A stretch of DNA of 64,000 nt from Rhizobium sp. Q54 (GTDB taxonomy: Bacteria; Pseudomonadota; Alphaproteobacteria; Micropepsales; Micropepsaceae): positions 1 through 64,000 of the forward strand of contig CAMAPL010000011.1 in the NCBI GenBank assembly GCA_945860165.1. The letters are read 5' to 3'. Position numbers and translations under genes: made by a program. Shown here one piece after another: positions 35,096-44,431 of the stretch (its first letter is position 1; the number at the start of each line of letters is the position of its first letter). Under the pieces are notes generated by a model. The model ran no database searches and was not told the DNA's origin. It saw only the letters and a program-made list of their open reading frames with translations.

Positions 35096-36112
35096 TCAGA
35101 ACGGGTCGGTGCGCTTGGTGAACTTGCGGCCCATATCCGCCGCCGGCGAGTCGCCGCCGGTGCAGATCATGGTGCCGTCCTTTATCATGTTGATCACATA
35201 GCTGTCGCTCTTGGGATCATCGCTGCAGGAATTTAGGAACATGGTCTTGGACGCTTTGGTGGCGGCCAGGACACGCGAACGCACCGCCTGCATCGCTTCC
35301 ACGCCGACGCCGCCCTTATAGGTGCCCGGGCGGCCCAGGATAAAGAAGCCGTGATCGCCAGGACCCCATTCCGCGAAGGAAATGCCCGGAACGCGAACCG
35401 AAGCTTCGACATTGGCGTCGGCGCGCGGATTCTCGATCTTCAGGCCAAACAGCAGCTCGCCATCCGGATTCATCGGCCACGGCTCGGCGATGCGCAGATA
35501 TTCCTGCGCTGTCACGCCCCACATGCGCGAAGCATAACCCTGCGAGCCATTGCCGCGGGTGCCCTGGGCCAGACCGTCAACGCGCGGCGCAAACGGATAG
35601 CGCGAGGCTTCGATCATCAGGCGGGCCGCTTCCGGGCTTTCCGCATTGCACAGCAGGATGCCGTGCACGCCGGCGGCCAGGGTCTGCTGGATCATCCAGG
35701 CATTGGCGCGCACCGCATCGGTGGTACCCGAGATCGGCAGGGTGACGATCACCGCCGGAGTCTTGTGACCGGTACGGGTCGGGCCGGCTTCGACCAGGCC
35801 GCGCATGAACTCCTGCAGTTCCTTGAAATCGAGCGGGCCGTGTTCCATTTCATAGGTGATGTAGTCGGCCTTTGTAGCCGCCATCTCCTTACCCTTTTCA
35901 TAGCCGCCGCCGCTGATCTGTGCGTAATAGACGGGCTGGCCCTTCATCCACATATCGATGATGCGATTGACATGCTTGCCGTTGCGGGTGGTCTGGTTGG
36001 GCATTTCCGGTATCGTCGCGTTCGGCGGCTGTGACGGCTGCTGCGCGCTGGCTGACAGGCCGGTCAGCAAGGCCGCCGCCATGCCTGCCAGAAAAATGGT
36101 TTTCATCTTCAT
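35096..36112 (-). CDS. Exported HpcH/HpaI-type aldolase
   Basis: 338 residues. MKMKTIFLAGMAAALLTGLSASAQ is a Sec signal, unusual for this pyruvate-aldolase family. The mature part has YEMEHGPLDFKELQEFM (the D/E-x-EH-x-P-x-D block), GLKIENPRADANVEA with the metal glutamate and GPGDHGFF with the metal aspartate. Relatives split 2-keto-3-deoxy sugar acids or citramalyl-type substrates into pyruvate and an aldehyde. The ATG at 36112 has GGGGAAG upstream. With the DapA-type enzyme at 3141 this is the second exported aldolase in the window. Confidence 0.82.
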   Translation of the reverse strand: MKMKTIFLAGMAAALLTGLSASAQQPSQPPNATIPEMPNQTTRNGKHVNRIIDMWMKGQPVYYAQISGGGYEKGKEMAATKADYITYEMEHGPLDFKELQEFMRGLVEAGPTRTGHKTPAVIVTLPISGTTDAVRANAWMIQQTLAAGVHGILLCNAESPEAARLMIEASRYPFAPRVDGLAQGTRGNGSQGYASRMWGVTAQEYLRIAEPWPMNPDGELLFGLKIENPRADANVEASVRVPGISFAEWGPGDHGFFILGRPGTYKGGVGVEAMQAVRSRVLAATKASKTMFLNSCSDDPKSDSYVINMIKDGTMICTGGDSPAADMGRKFTKRTDPF

Positions 36113-36229
36113 GAATCTTCCCCGTGGTCTTGGTTTGGTCGGCTGACGACATTGTGTCTTCCTAGTGATCGCAGGTTGCTATTAAAAACGCGGCATGAAA
36201 AGCCCGTAATGGCGCAGTCGGTGTGTTTT

Positions 36230-37392
36230 TCAGCCGGTTATCGTGGCCCGGACGGCATTCTTCTGTGCTAGGATCGACAATTCCGTCGCCAGCAGGCACT
36301 GGGCCTGACCCTGCGCCGCATGTGTGCGCCGCACAATATCGGCAACGAATTGCGGCCCGAACGGCAACGGCCCGTTGGCGAAATCGATAACGCGTGCGCT
36401 TTTGCCATCCACCACAAAGAGATTGTTGCCGCGCCTGGCGACGGCGACGTCGATATATTTGCGGATTTCGATATAGCCGTCGGTTCCCAGCACGAAGATT
36501 CGGCCTTCGCCCCAGGTACCCAGCCCGGCGGGTGTGAACCAGCCGAGGCGAACATAGCCGAACCCTTTATCGCCGCGCAGCATCATGTCGCCGAAGTCCT
36601 GAAAATGCGGACGGTCCGGATGGCGCAGATTGGCGACCTTCGATGCCACTACCTCCGCGCAGGTCGAACCGGTGTAATAAAGGAACTGCTCGACCTGATG
36701 CGAGCCGATGTCGTATAGGATGCCGCCGAGCTGGACGTCGTTCCAGAACCAGTCCGGCTGTCCGCTGCCGCCGCCGGCAAGCCCGCCATTCTGCACAACC
36801 TGGTGCGGCGCGATGTTGATGGCCTGGATCACCTTGCCGATGACGCCCTGCCTGATCAGTTCGCCGGCATGGACGGCGGCCCGCACTTCCAGCCGCTCGG
36901 AATAGAGGATGCCGTAGATCCACCCCGTATCGGCGATGGTCTTTCGCACCAGCGCCAGATCCTCAAGCGTGGTGATGCCGGGCTTATTGGCGAGGAAGTC
37001 CTTGCCCGCATTTCTGGCCTTGACCCCGATCCCGGCGCGCTCGTTGGCGATGTGGGATGACAGTATCAGCCGTATGTTGGTCCGGTTGATGATCTAGTCC
37101 TGGGTGGCGGCGATCTATCACATCGGGATAGAGGCGGCGGAACACCGCCAGTCTGTCCGGCTCCAGGCCCCATCCCACCACCAACTCCCCACCGCCGCGC
37201 ACGCTGGCTTCGATCTTGCCATGGATGTGATCGTGACTGATGCCGCAGACCGCGAAACGGACGTGATGCTGTGGCTTCACCTCCGGCGCCGGAGCCAGCG
37301 TTTCCGCCCTTACATCGCCGGTCGCAAAAGGCAAGCGCGGCGGAACTGAGCCCTGCCGCCACAAGGAAATCGCGCCTGTCATTCTTGCTCAT
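36230..37392 (-). pseudogene. Degraded Gfo/Idh/MocA oxidoreductase with Tat signal
   Basis: Three pieces in three states. An ATG at 37392 starts MSKNDRRDFLVAAGLSSAALAF, a twin-arginine signal. An extra base in the A-run 37326-37329 shifts the frame, after which the start of a Rossmann domain reads on (HHVRFAVCGISHDHIHG ... VFRRLYPDV). A deletion of perhaps 20 codons and another frame change lead to IAATQD, a TAG (37094-37096) in place of a likely Trp, and then the intact remainder, including KDFLANKPGITTLEDLALV and GGILYDIGSHQVEQ. The 239-residue ORF at 36230-36949 is only the C-terminal part and lacks the cofactor-binding domain. Confidence 0.82.
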
Positions 37393-37544
37393 GCGGATTG
37401 GCCTAGTTGTTTCGTACCCCACGCTAGCGTTAACGCCATGGCGGACGGAAGGCCTGCCGGGCCGCCATTTACCCTAATCGCGGCCTTGGCTCGCGGCACG
37501 CGGCCGGCTGCGCCTTTTTGGAACGGCTAAACCGGGACTAGGCC

Positions 37545-37817
37545 ATGAAGAAACTCGCCACCGCGATCTGCCTTGCCGTGCTACTGCCGGTGGGCGCCTG
37601 CACCGTATATGGTCCCGGCCCTGCCGCGAATGGCGCCTGGGCGAATTACGACTTCACCTATGACTATGGCCATAAGGGCTATAACAGGCCAGTATTTTAC
37701 GGAAATTACGGTCCCTCCGCCTATTACGGCGGTGGGAATGGCGGCGGTTACGGCGGCTATAGCGCCGGTTACGGCGATGAAGGCGACCTCGGCTCCTATT
37801 ACAATTACGGCTACTAA
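37545..37817 (+). CDS. Small Gly/Tyr-rich lipoprotein
   Basis: 90 residues. The signal ends in the lipobox VGAC at about residue 19, then a repetitive tail rich in Gly, Tyr and Asn (YYGGGNGGGYGGYSAGYG). Such tails are flexible and may act at the cell surface. No function known. Its stop overlaps the stop of the next, convergent gene by three bases. Confidence 0.65.
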   Translation: MKKLATAICLAVLLPVGACTVYGPGPAANGAWANYDFTYDYGHKGYNRPVFYGNYGPSAYYGGGNGGGYGGYSAGYGDEGDLGSYYNYGY

Positions 37818-38368
37818 CGCCGGGCCATCACGCGGCGCATCCGGTAGATGGTGCCCTTTTCGCCGTTCACCTTCAGGTCGAACGTATCTCCCAAGCCCGA
37901 TGCGACGGTGACGCGGTAAGTGCCCGCGGGCTTGTTCCATCTGGCGCGGACCAGATCGGATTCCAGCTGCCGCCACATCTGGCCGTCCGCCAGGGTCACG
38001 GTCACCGCGCCGCTGCGGTCGAAATCATACTTCGTCATCGCCATGTTGGACGATTCCGGCTTGGTCGAGCCGATAACGTCGGCCCAGAAGCCTCCGGACC
38101 TTTCCGGCTGCGGGCGCGCACTGGCGACACGGCGCGGTTCGGCACCGCGCGGCGGCACCAGCCGCACCTGGGCCGGATTGGCGGGCGGAAGGTTCAGCAC
38201 CGACCGCATCGGCTGGGCCGAACCATAGAAACAATCCAGCCAGACGCGATTGTCGGCAATGCCGTCGCACCTTTCCGCCCCCGCCATCACTTCGTCGCGA
38301 GTCGGCTCGGCCAGCGCCGGCAGCGCGGCCAGAGCCATCAATCCTGAAATCACAAAAACGCGGCGCAT
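37814..38368 (-). CDS. Exported protein of an uncharacterised family (paralogue of 10647)
   Basis: 184 residues with a Sec signal (MRRVFVISGLMALAALPALA). The N-terminal module AERCDGIADNRVWLDCFYGSAQPMRSVLNLPPA matches the gene at 10647 almost position by position, including both cysteines and the YGxAQPMR string. The middle is Pro/Arg-rich and divergent, and the C-terminal module again has DGQMWRQL and a beta-rich end. The shared layout defines a family I do not recognise. The gene is followed by an amidohydrolase on the same strand, eight bases upstream. Confidence 0.7.
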   Translation of the reverse strand: MRRVFVISGLMALAALPALAEPTRDEVMAGAERCDGIADNRVWLDCFYGSAQPMRSVLNLPPANPAQVRLVPPRGAEPRRVASARPQPERSGGFWADVIGSTKPESSNMAMTKYDFDRSGAVTVTLADGQMWRQLESDLVRARWNKPAGTYRVTVASGLGDTFDLKVNGEKGTIYRMRRVMARR

Positions 38369-38376
38369 GACGCCTC

Positions 38377-39267
38377 CTACCAGTTCAGCAGCTTTTGCAG
38401 ATTGCCGCCCTTGACCTTAGCGATATCGGCCACCGAATAGCCCTTCATGTGAATATCGACGATGCGGTGCGAACCGCCGCCCCACACCATCCGGTCGGGG
38501 CCGAATTCCCGGATCAGCCGGGAGGTGAACGGCAGCACGCTCTGGAAATAGGGCTTATCGGCGGCGATATAGTCGACGCCCGACAGCTTCATATAGACGT
38601 TGGGCAGCTTGGCCATCTCAAGAACATCGGCGAACTCATAGGGATTGCCCAGCTTGGGTTCGGCCATATGGTCGATCAACACCTTGCAGCCGGGAAAGGC
38701 GCGGATGGCAGCGGCGGCCTGGCGCGCATAATTTGGGCCGATATGCAGCTCCATGATCACGCCCAGATCGGCGGCCTGCTTCCACAGCGCCCGGACATAG
38801 GGTGCAGCAAAGGATTCGATATATATTTCCTTGCCGCGATGGGCGTGAATGCGGGTGGCGACAATGCGCGGCTCTTTCTTGACCAGCGCCGCCAGCTTTT
38901 TGGGCGCCTGGGGGTCCTTGGGATAGAACAGGCTGGTGGCTTTCAGCTGGGACGCCGGCGCGCGGCGCAGGCAGTCCAGCACCAGGCTGTGATCGTCGCC
39001 ATAAGGCTCGGGCTGGACCACAACCGCCTTGTCGATGCCGAATTCTTTCAAATGGCGCTGGTAAGGCGCCAGCGGATCAACCGGAAATGTGCCGGCATCG
39101 GGCTTGTAGGTCGACTTAGCGTGGAATGGAAAGCGCGCCGTATTGGAACTGAACATATGCGCATTCCATTCGACCACCGGGGTGGACTGTGCCAAGGCGG
39201 GCGTGGCGGCCGCAACAGCCGCGCCGCCCATGAGGGCAAAGATGTCCCGACGGCTGGTCTTTTCCAT
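38377..39267 (-). CDS. Tat-exported amidohydrolase (second copy type)
   Basis: 296 residues from MEKTSRRDIFALMGG at 39267 (the ATGs at 39273 and 39279 are alternatives); GGGGA precedes. The signal is twin-arginine. The barrel shows VVEWNAHMF in place of the HxH motif (a single His), MELHIGP, VLIDHMAEPKLG and a degraded WGGGSH where GSDWP is expected. Loss of one histidine and of the catalytic aspartate context suggests altered or lost hydrolase activity. It resembles the amidohydrolase at 7387 in family but not in these residues. The long upstream extension in the ORF track is antisense to the next gene. Confidence 0.78.
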   Translation of the reverse strand: MEKTSRRDIFALMGGAAVAAATPALAQSTPVVEWNAHMFSSNTARFPFHAKSTYKPDAGTFPVDPLAPYQRHLKEFGIDKAVVVQPEPYGDDHSLVLDCLRRAPASQLKATSLFYPKDPQAPKKLAALVKKEPRIVATRIHAHRGKEIYIESFAAPYVRALWKQAADLGVIMELHIGPNYARQAAAAIRAFPGCKVLIDHMAEPKLGNPYEFADVLEMAKLPNVYMKLSGVDYIAADKPYFQSVLPFTSRLIREFGPDRMVWGGGSHRIVDIHMKGYSVADIAKVKGGNLQKLLNW

Positions 39268-39390
39268 GTCCATCCCCATTGTTCTTGTGACACGGGCCAA
39301 GAGATACCACGCCCAAAAGCCGCGGCAAATACGGCTTAACCTTTGCTCTGTCAGCAGCGATACTACCATCCGGGGACGGCAAAGCGGTTC

Positions 39391-41508
39391 ATGAATACGC
39401 AGACCTTGATCGACCAGGCGGTGACGCTGCATCGCAGCGGCAACCTGCCGGACGCCGAACGGCTTTACCGCCAGGTGCTGGCTGCGGACCCGCGCGATTT
39501 CACGGCGCGCCATCTGCTGGGCGTGGCGATGGCCCAGCAGGGGCGTGGGGACGACGCCCTCAAAGAGATCGCCGCCGCGCTGGACCTTCGTCCGGGCGAC
39601 GCCGACGCACTGCTCAACCATGCCAATATCCTCAAGACCTTAGGCCGCACCGATGAGGCCTTAACCGGCTTCACCCGCGCCCTGGATGGACGGCCCGGCT
39701 GGCCACAAGCGCTGAATAATCGCGGTACCGTGCTGCAGAGCCTGGGACGGTTCGACGAGGGGTTGGCCGATTACGACGCGGCGCTGGCCGCCACCCCGGA
39801 CTATGTCGAGGCGCTGAACAATCGCGGCAGCGTGCTGCAGGACCTCAAACGGCCGGCGGAGGCGCTGGCAGCATATGACCGCGCCTTGCAGCTGGCGCCG
39901 CAATATTCGAGCGCCTTCAACAATCGCGGCAGCGCCCTGCTCGATCTTCGGCGCTTCGCCGATGCGCTGGGCTGCTTCGACCGCGCACTTGCCTTGCGGC
40001 CTGATGATGCGGAGGCCTTCAACAATCGCGGCAACGCATTGCAGGGCCTGATGCGCTATGACGAAGCGGTCACCAGCTATAACCGGGCGCTGGCGCTGCG
40101 CCCCGATTATCCTGAAGCCCAGAGCAATCGCGGCGGCTCCCTGCAGCAGCTCAAGCGCCACGAAGAAGCGCTGGCCAGCTTCGAGCAGGCGGGCGGCCAG
40201 CCGCACGCCTTTGCCGGCGCGGCGATGGCGGCGCTGAACCTGTGCGACTGGAAACGCGCCGCTGTGATCGGCGCGCAGATGCCGGCCCGGATCGCGGCCG
40301 GTGAAGCCGTGCCCCCATGGGTGCTGCTGGGCTATAGCAGCGAAGAGGCCCTGCAGCTCCAATGCGCGCGCAACGTGATCCAGTCCCGCTTTGCGAATTT
40401 TCCGCTCGCGATGGCGAAAGGCGGTTACAGGCATGACAGGCTCCGCCTTGCCTATATTTCCTCGGATTTTGTCCATCATCCGGTGGCGGCCCAGATCGCA
40501 CAACTGATCGAGACCCATGACCGCGAACGGTTCGAGGTGCTGGGCATTTCCACCGGCCCCGATGACGGCAGCGCTCAACGCCGGCGGCTGACATCGGCGT
40601 TCGACCAGTTCCACGATGTGAAAGATTATCCGTCCCGCGCCGTGGCGGTAATGGTGCGCGGGCTGGAAGTCGATGTGCTGGTGGACCTTAACGGCCATAC
40701 CCAGGGCGACAATTTCGATATTCTCAGCCACCGTCCGGCGCCGGTGCAGGCGACCTGGCTGGGCTATGCCGGAACCACCGGCGCGCCGTTCATTGACTGT
40801 CTGATCGCGGACCGCGTGGTGGCGCCCAACGCCGAAGCCTTTTCGGAAAAGCTGGCTTATCTGCCCAACTGTTTTTTCCCCACCGACACCAGCAATGCCA
40901 TCGGCACGCCCCCCTCGCGCGCCAAGGCGGGCTTGCCGGAGAATGGATTCGTTTTCTGCTCCTTCAACAACAACTGGAAGTTCACCGCGCCGGTCTTTGC
41001 CGTATGGATGCGGCTTCTGGAACAGGTGCCGGGCAGCGTCTTGTGGCTGAAGAAGCCCGGTGATGCGGCGGCGGAAAATCTTCGGCGCGCGGCGCACGAA
41101 CAGGGCATCGATTCACAGCGCCTGGTGTTCGCGGCAGTCGCGCCGCTGGACGTGCATTTCGCCCGTCACGCCCTTGCCGACCTGTTCCTCGACACCCTGC
41201 CCTACAATGCCCATGCCACCGCCTGCGACGCGCTGTGGGCGGGCCTGCCGGTCCTGACCTGCAAGGGAACGGCCTATGCCGGACGGGTCGCGGCCAGCAT
41301 GTTGCACGCGGCGGGCCTGCCGGAACTGGTGACGGAAAATGCGCAAGATTATGAAAATCTGGCGCTGGAACTGGCGCAAGATCCGGCGCGATTGAAATCT
41401 TTGCGGGAGAAGCTGGCGGGCCGGAATTCAGCACTGTTCGACACGCCGCGCTTCGCCCGCGACATCGAAGCGCTCTTCAGTGGGATGCTGGCTGCAAAGA
41501 CTTCCTGA
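39391..41508 (+). CDS. TPR / O-GlcNAc transferase-like (GT41) protein, second copy
   Basis: 705 residues from the ATG at 39391. About seven TPR units (PQALNNRGTVLQSLGRFDEGLADYDAAL and similar, very regular) are followed by a GT41 domain: LRLAYISSDFVHHPVAAQIAQLI, VDLNGHTQGDNFDILSHRPAPVQ, TWLGYAGTTGAPFIDCLIAD, GFVFCSFNNNWKF and LFLDTLPYNAHATACDALWAGLP. No signal peptide. It is a paralogue of the gene at 8570 with more TPRs. Its last 32 bases overlap the end of the cytochrome gene on the other strand. Confidence 0.88.
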   Translation: MNTQTLIDQAVTLHRSGNLPDAERLYRQVLAADPRDFTARHLLGVAMAQQGRGDDALKEIAAALDLRPGDADALLNHANILKTLGRTDEALTGFTRALDGRPGWPQALNNRGTVLQSLGRFDEGLADYDAALAATPDYVEALNNRGSVLQDLKRPAEALAAYDRALQLAPQYSSAFNNRGSALLDLRRFADALGCFDRALALRPDDAEAFNNRGNALQGLMRYDEAVTSYNRALALRPDYPEAQSNRGGSLQQLKRHEEALASFEQAGGQPHAFAGAAMAALNLCDWKRAAVIGAQMPARIAAGEAVPPWVLLGYSSEEALQLQCARNVIQSRFANFPLAMAKGGYRHDRLRLAYISSDFVHHPVAAQIAQLIETHDRERFEVLGISTGPDDGSAQRRRLTSAFDQFHDVKDYPSRAVAVMVRGLEVDVLVDLNGHTQGDNFDILSHRPAPVQATWLGYAGTTGAPFIDCLIADRVVAPNAEAFSEKLAYLPNCFFPTDTSNAIGTPPSRAKAGLPENGFVFCSFNNNWKFTAPVFAVWMRLLEQVPGSVLWLKKPGDAAAENLRRAAHEQGIDSQRLVFAAVAPLDVHFARHALADLFLDTLPYNAHATACDALWAGLPVLTCKGTAYAGRVAASMLHAAGLPELVTENAQDYENLALELAQDPARLKSLREKLAGRNSALFDTPRFARDIEALFSGMLAAKTS

Positions 41509-42667
41509 TCTTCGCCACAGTATCGGCGGAAACAGCGGGCGCGCGATTACCCCAATTGTTGCGAATGTAAGTCAGGACATTGGCGACCTGTGCGTCGTTC
41601 AGCTTCCAGGCAAAACTGGGCATACCGGGACCGGTCGGCGCGGCGGGCGTCGCCACCGCCTTTGAGCCGGCCAGCACCACTCGCGCCAAGGTCTCGGCGC
41701 TGCTCTGGCGCACCAGCGCGTTGCCCGCCAGCGGCGGGAACAGGACATTGTCGCCCCGGCCATTGAAGCTGTGACAGGCGGCGCAATTCATCCGAAACAC
41801 GCCTGCGCCCGATTTCATCTGGGCCTCCACACCCGATGCGCCGCCGCCATTGCCGTCCGATGCCGGCAGATCCTTCAGATAGACCGCAACCGCCCGGAGA
41901 TCGGCATCGTTCATCTGCGCGGTGGAATGCTCGACCACTTCCGACATGGGACCCGATGCGATGGAATGTGTATTCCGGCCGGTCTTGAGATACTCCACCA
42001 CCTGCGCGGCGCTCCAGCCGCCCAGGCCCGCATTGCGGTCGCCAGTGAGATCGGGGGCGAACCAGCCCTGCAGCGATGCGCCCGACAGCGCCATACCCTT
42101 GTCGGAACCCATCATGGTCTTGGCCGTGTGGCAGGTGCCGCAATGGGCCGGGCCGTTGGCAATGTAAGCGCCGCGATTCCAGGCCGCGCCCTTGCCCGCA
42201 TTGTGGGCGTACAGCGCGGGGCGGAAAAACAGCATGTTCCAGCCGCGCATCATAAAGCGCAGATTGAAGGGAAATCGCAGCTGATTGACATCCACAGCAC
42301 GGCGCACCGGTTTCACGGTTTGTAGATAGGCCCAGAGCGACGCGACATCGGCATCGCTCATCTTCGCATAGGCCGGATAGGGCATGGCGGGATAAAGCCG
42401 CTTGCCACCTGGCCCGATGCCGGCCTTCATCGCCAGGCGGAAATCCTCCCCCGAATAATTTCCGATGCCGGTTTGCTTGTCCGGCGTGATGTTGGGCGCC
42501 ACCAGCTTTCCGAACGGTGTCATCAATTCGACCCCGCCCGCCAGATTCTTGCCGTGACAGCCTTCGCAGTCTCCCAGCACCGACTGGTAACGGCCGGCAT
42601 CCACGCCAGCGGCGCTGGCGGCGGAGGACACAGCTGCAAGGGCGGCAGCGAGAAAAAGCTTCCTCAT
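41477..42667 (-). CDS. Triheme cytochrome c subunit of a membrane dehydrogenase
   Basis: 396 residues. A Sec signal precedes three heme sites, CEGCH (~34), CGTCH (~176) and CAACH (~300), each followed by a Met in the position of the distal ligand. This is the layout of the cytochrome subunit of gluconate-2-dehydrogenase or alcohol dehydrogenase complexes, which passes electrons to ubiquinone. It overlaps the start of the operon's oxidoreductase end by four bases (ATGA) and closes the three-gene operon. Confidence 0.92.
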   Translation of the reverse strand: MRKLFLAAALAAVSSAASAAGVDAGRYQSVLGDCEGCHGKNLAGGVELMTPFGKLVAPNITPDKQTGIGNYSGEDFRLAMKAGIGPGGKRLYPAMPYPAYAKMSDADVASLWAYLQTVKPVRRAVDVNQLRFPFNLRFMMRGWNMLFFRPALYAHNAGKGAAWNRGAYIANGPAHCGTCHTAKTMMGSDKGMALSGASLQGWFAPDLTGDRNAGLGGWSAAQVVEYLKTGRNTHSIASGPMSEVVEHSTAQMNDADLRAVAVYLKDLPASDGNGGGASGVEAQMKSGAGVFRMNCAACHSFNGRGDNVLFPPLAGNALVRQSSAETLARVVLAGSKAVATPAAPTGPGMPSFAWKLNDAQVANVLTYIRNNWGNRAPAVSADTVAKIRKSLQPASH

Positions 42668-44427
42668 GCCCGCACCAGCTTGCCGGGGCTTTTTATGTAT
42701 TTGGTGGTGATGGCTTGCGCCGCCCAGAAGGCCAGCGCCCCTACCGTGCCGGTGGGATTCATGCCGGCATTGTGGGCGAAGGCAGATGCGCCGATGACAA
42801 AGACATTGGGCACGTCCCAGCTCTGCAGATATTTGTTCACCGCGCTGGTCTTGGGATCGCCGCCCATGATAGCGCCGCCAGTATTGTGGGTGCTCTGATA
42901 CGGCACCGCGTCCCAGCCCTTTTTGGCCCGCGACACGGTGGTGACCTTGGCGCCGAACGGCTTGGAGATTTTTTCCAGCTGGTCCGACATGAAGTGCGAC
43001 ATGCGAATGTCGTTGTCGGGGAAATCAAAGGTAATGCGCAGCAGCGGCCGGCCGTGCCGGTCGGTATAGGTGGGATCGAGGTCGAGATAATTCTCCCGCA
43101 CCGGATAGGACGAGCCCTGGGCCGAGAAACCCATCGAGCTATTGTAGCCCTCTATCGTCGCTTTCTTCCAACCCGCACCCCAGCGCGGGCTGCCCGGCGC
43201 GGTGGGCCGGTTGCTGATAGGCCGCCCATTGGTGACCACACAGTTGATGCCGCCGCCGCCCAGGAAATCCAGCGGCCCATGATCGAAGGCGTCGCCGTTG
43301 AAATCGTCCATCGTCTGGCCCAGCGTGCCGGCGCCGATGAAGGGATTGAAGTGCTTGCCCTCGAAGAACATGCGGGCACCGCTACCGGTCTGGTAGCAGT
43401 AATTGCGGCCCACCGTGCCCTGGCCCGTCACCGGGTCATACTGTGCGCCGATCTTCGACAGCAGCATCATGCGCACATTCATCAACGCGTAGGCACAGAT
43501 CACCACAATGTCGCCGGGCTGTTCATACTCCACACCCTTGGCATCGATATAGGTGACGCTTTTGGCCATCTTGCCGTCCGGCGCCAGATTGACCTTCAGC
43601 ACCTCGCATTCGGTGCGCAGTTCGAAGTTGGGCTTTTTCATCAGCACCGGCAGGATGGTGGTCTGGGCGCTGGCCTTGGAATAGTTGCCGCAGGCGAAGC
43701 GTTCGCAGAAACCGCAATAGGTGCATTGCCCCATCCGCACACCCAGCGGATTGACATACGCCGTCGAAAGATTCGCTGACGGCGTTGGAAACGGATGATA
43801 GCCCTGCTCTTTCACCATCTGGGCAAAGAGCGTGGGCGCATAGCTCATTTTCATCGGCGGCGTGGGATAGTCGCGGCTACGCGCGCTTTCAAAGGGATTG
43901 CCGCCCGGCACGACCCGGCCCTTGAGATTGCCGGCCTTGCCGGAAATGCCACAAAGATATTCGAACTTGTCGAAGCTGGGCTCGATCTCGTTCCAGGTGA
44001 CGCCCCAGTCCTGCAGCATCAGCCCGTTCATCCTAGCGGCGCCATAACGCTGCGCCAGATGGCTGCGGATCGAAAAATCGCTGCTCCAGAAGCGCCATGT
44101 TTGGCCGTTCCAGTGCACGCCGGCACCGCCAACCCCGTCGCCGGGCAGGAAAGAGCCGTAATCGCGCATCGGCATCGCGGTCTGGGCGACGGTGTTGCGC
44201 ATGGTCATGGCTTCGACGCTGGGCTTTAGGAACAGCTCCTTGCGGATGGCGTAGCGCAGCTCGTCCTGCATATAGGCGACATTGAAATCGGTGGGGGTGT
44301 CGCGCCACGGCCCGCGCTCTATGGCGACGACATTCAGCCCCGCCTCGGTCAGTTGCTGCGCCAGGATAGCGCCGGTCCAGCCCAGGCCGATGATAACCGC
44401 GTCACGCTTGGGAAGCAGCTTGGCCAT
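42664..44427 (-). CDS. GMC oxidoreductase, gluconate-2-dehydrogenase large subunit type
   Basis: 587 residues from the ATG at 44427. The FAD-binding start is DAVIIGLGWTGAILAQQL with ...VVAIERG. A cysteine cluster MGQCTYCGFCERFACGNYSKAS is typical of this branch. The C-terminal HNTGGAIMGGDP and AHNAGMNPTGTVGALAFWAA hold the catalytic His/Asn region. It lacks its own signal, as usual; export rides on the small subunit's Tat signal. The likely reaction is oxidation of a sugar acid or polyol at C2. Confidence 0.9.
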   Translation of the reverse strand: MAKLLPKRDAVIIGLGWTGAILAQQLTEAGLNVVAIERGPWRDTPTDFNVAYMQDELRYAIRKELFLKPSVEAMTMRNTVAQTAMPMRDYGSFLPGDGVGGAGVHWNGQTWRFWSSDFSIRSHLAQRYGAARMNGLMLQDWGVTWNEIEPSFDKFEYLCGISGKAGNLKGRVVPGGNPFESARSRDYPTPPMKMSYAPTLFAQMVKEQGYHPFPTPSANLSTAYVNPLGVRMGQCTYCGFCERFACGNYSKASAQTTILPVLMKKPNFELRTECEVLKVNLAPDGKMAKSVTYIDAKGVEYEQPGDIVVICAYALMNVRMMLLSKIGAQYDPVTGQGTVGRNYCYQTGSGARMFFEGKHFNPFIGAGTLGQTMDDFNGDAFDHGPLDFLGGGGINCVVTNGRPISNRPTAPGSPRWGAGWKKATIEGYNSSMGFSAQGSSYPVRENYLDLDPTYTDRHGRPLLRITFDFPDNDIRMSHFMSDQLEKISKPFGAKVTTVSRAKKGWDAVPYQSTHNTGGAIMGGDPKTSAVNKYLQSWDVPNVFVIGASAFAHNAGMNPTGTVGALAFWAAQAITTKYIKSPGKLVRA

Positions 44428-44431
44428 GCCG

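Noticed and set aside
39661-41097. 478-residue minus-strand ORF inside the second GT41 gene
   Set aside because: Shadow frame; the TPR and GT41 signatures are all on the plus strand.
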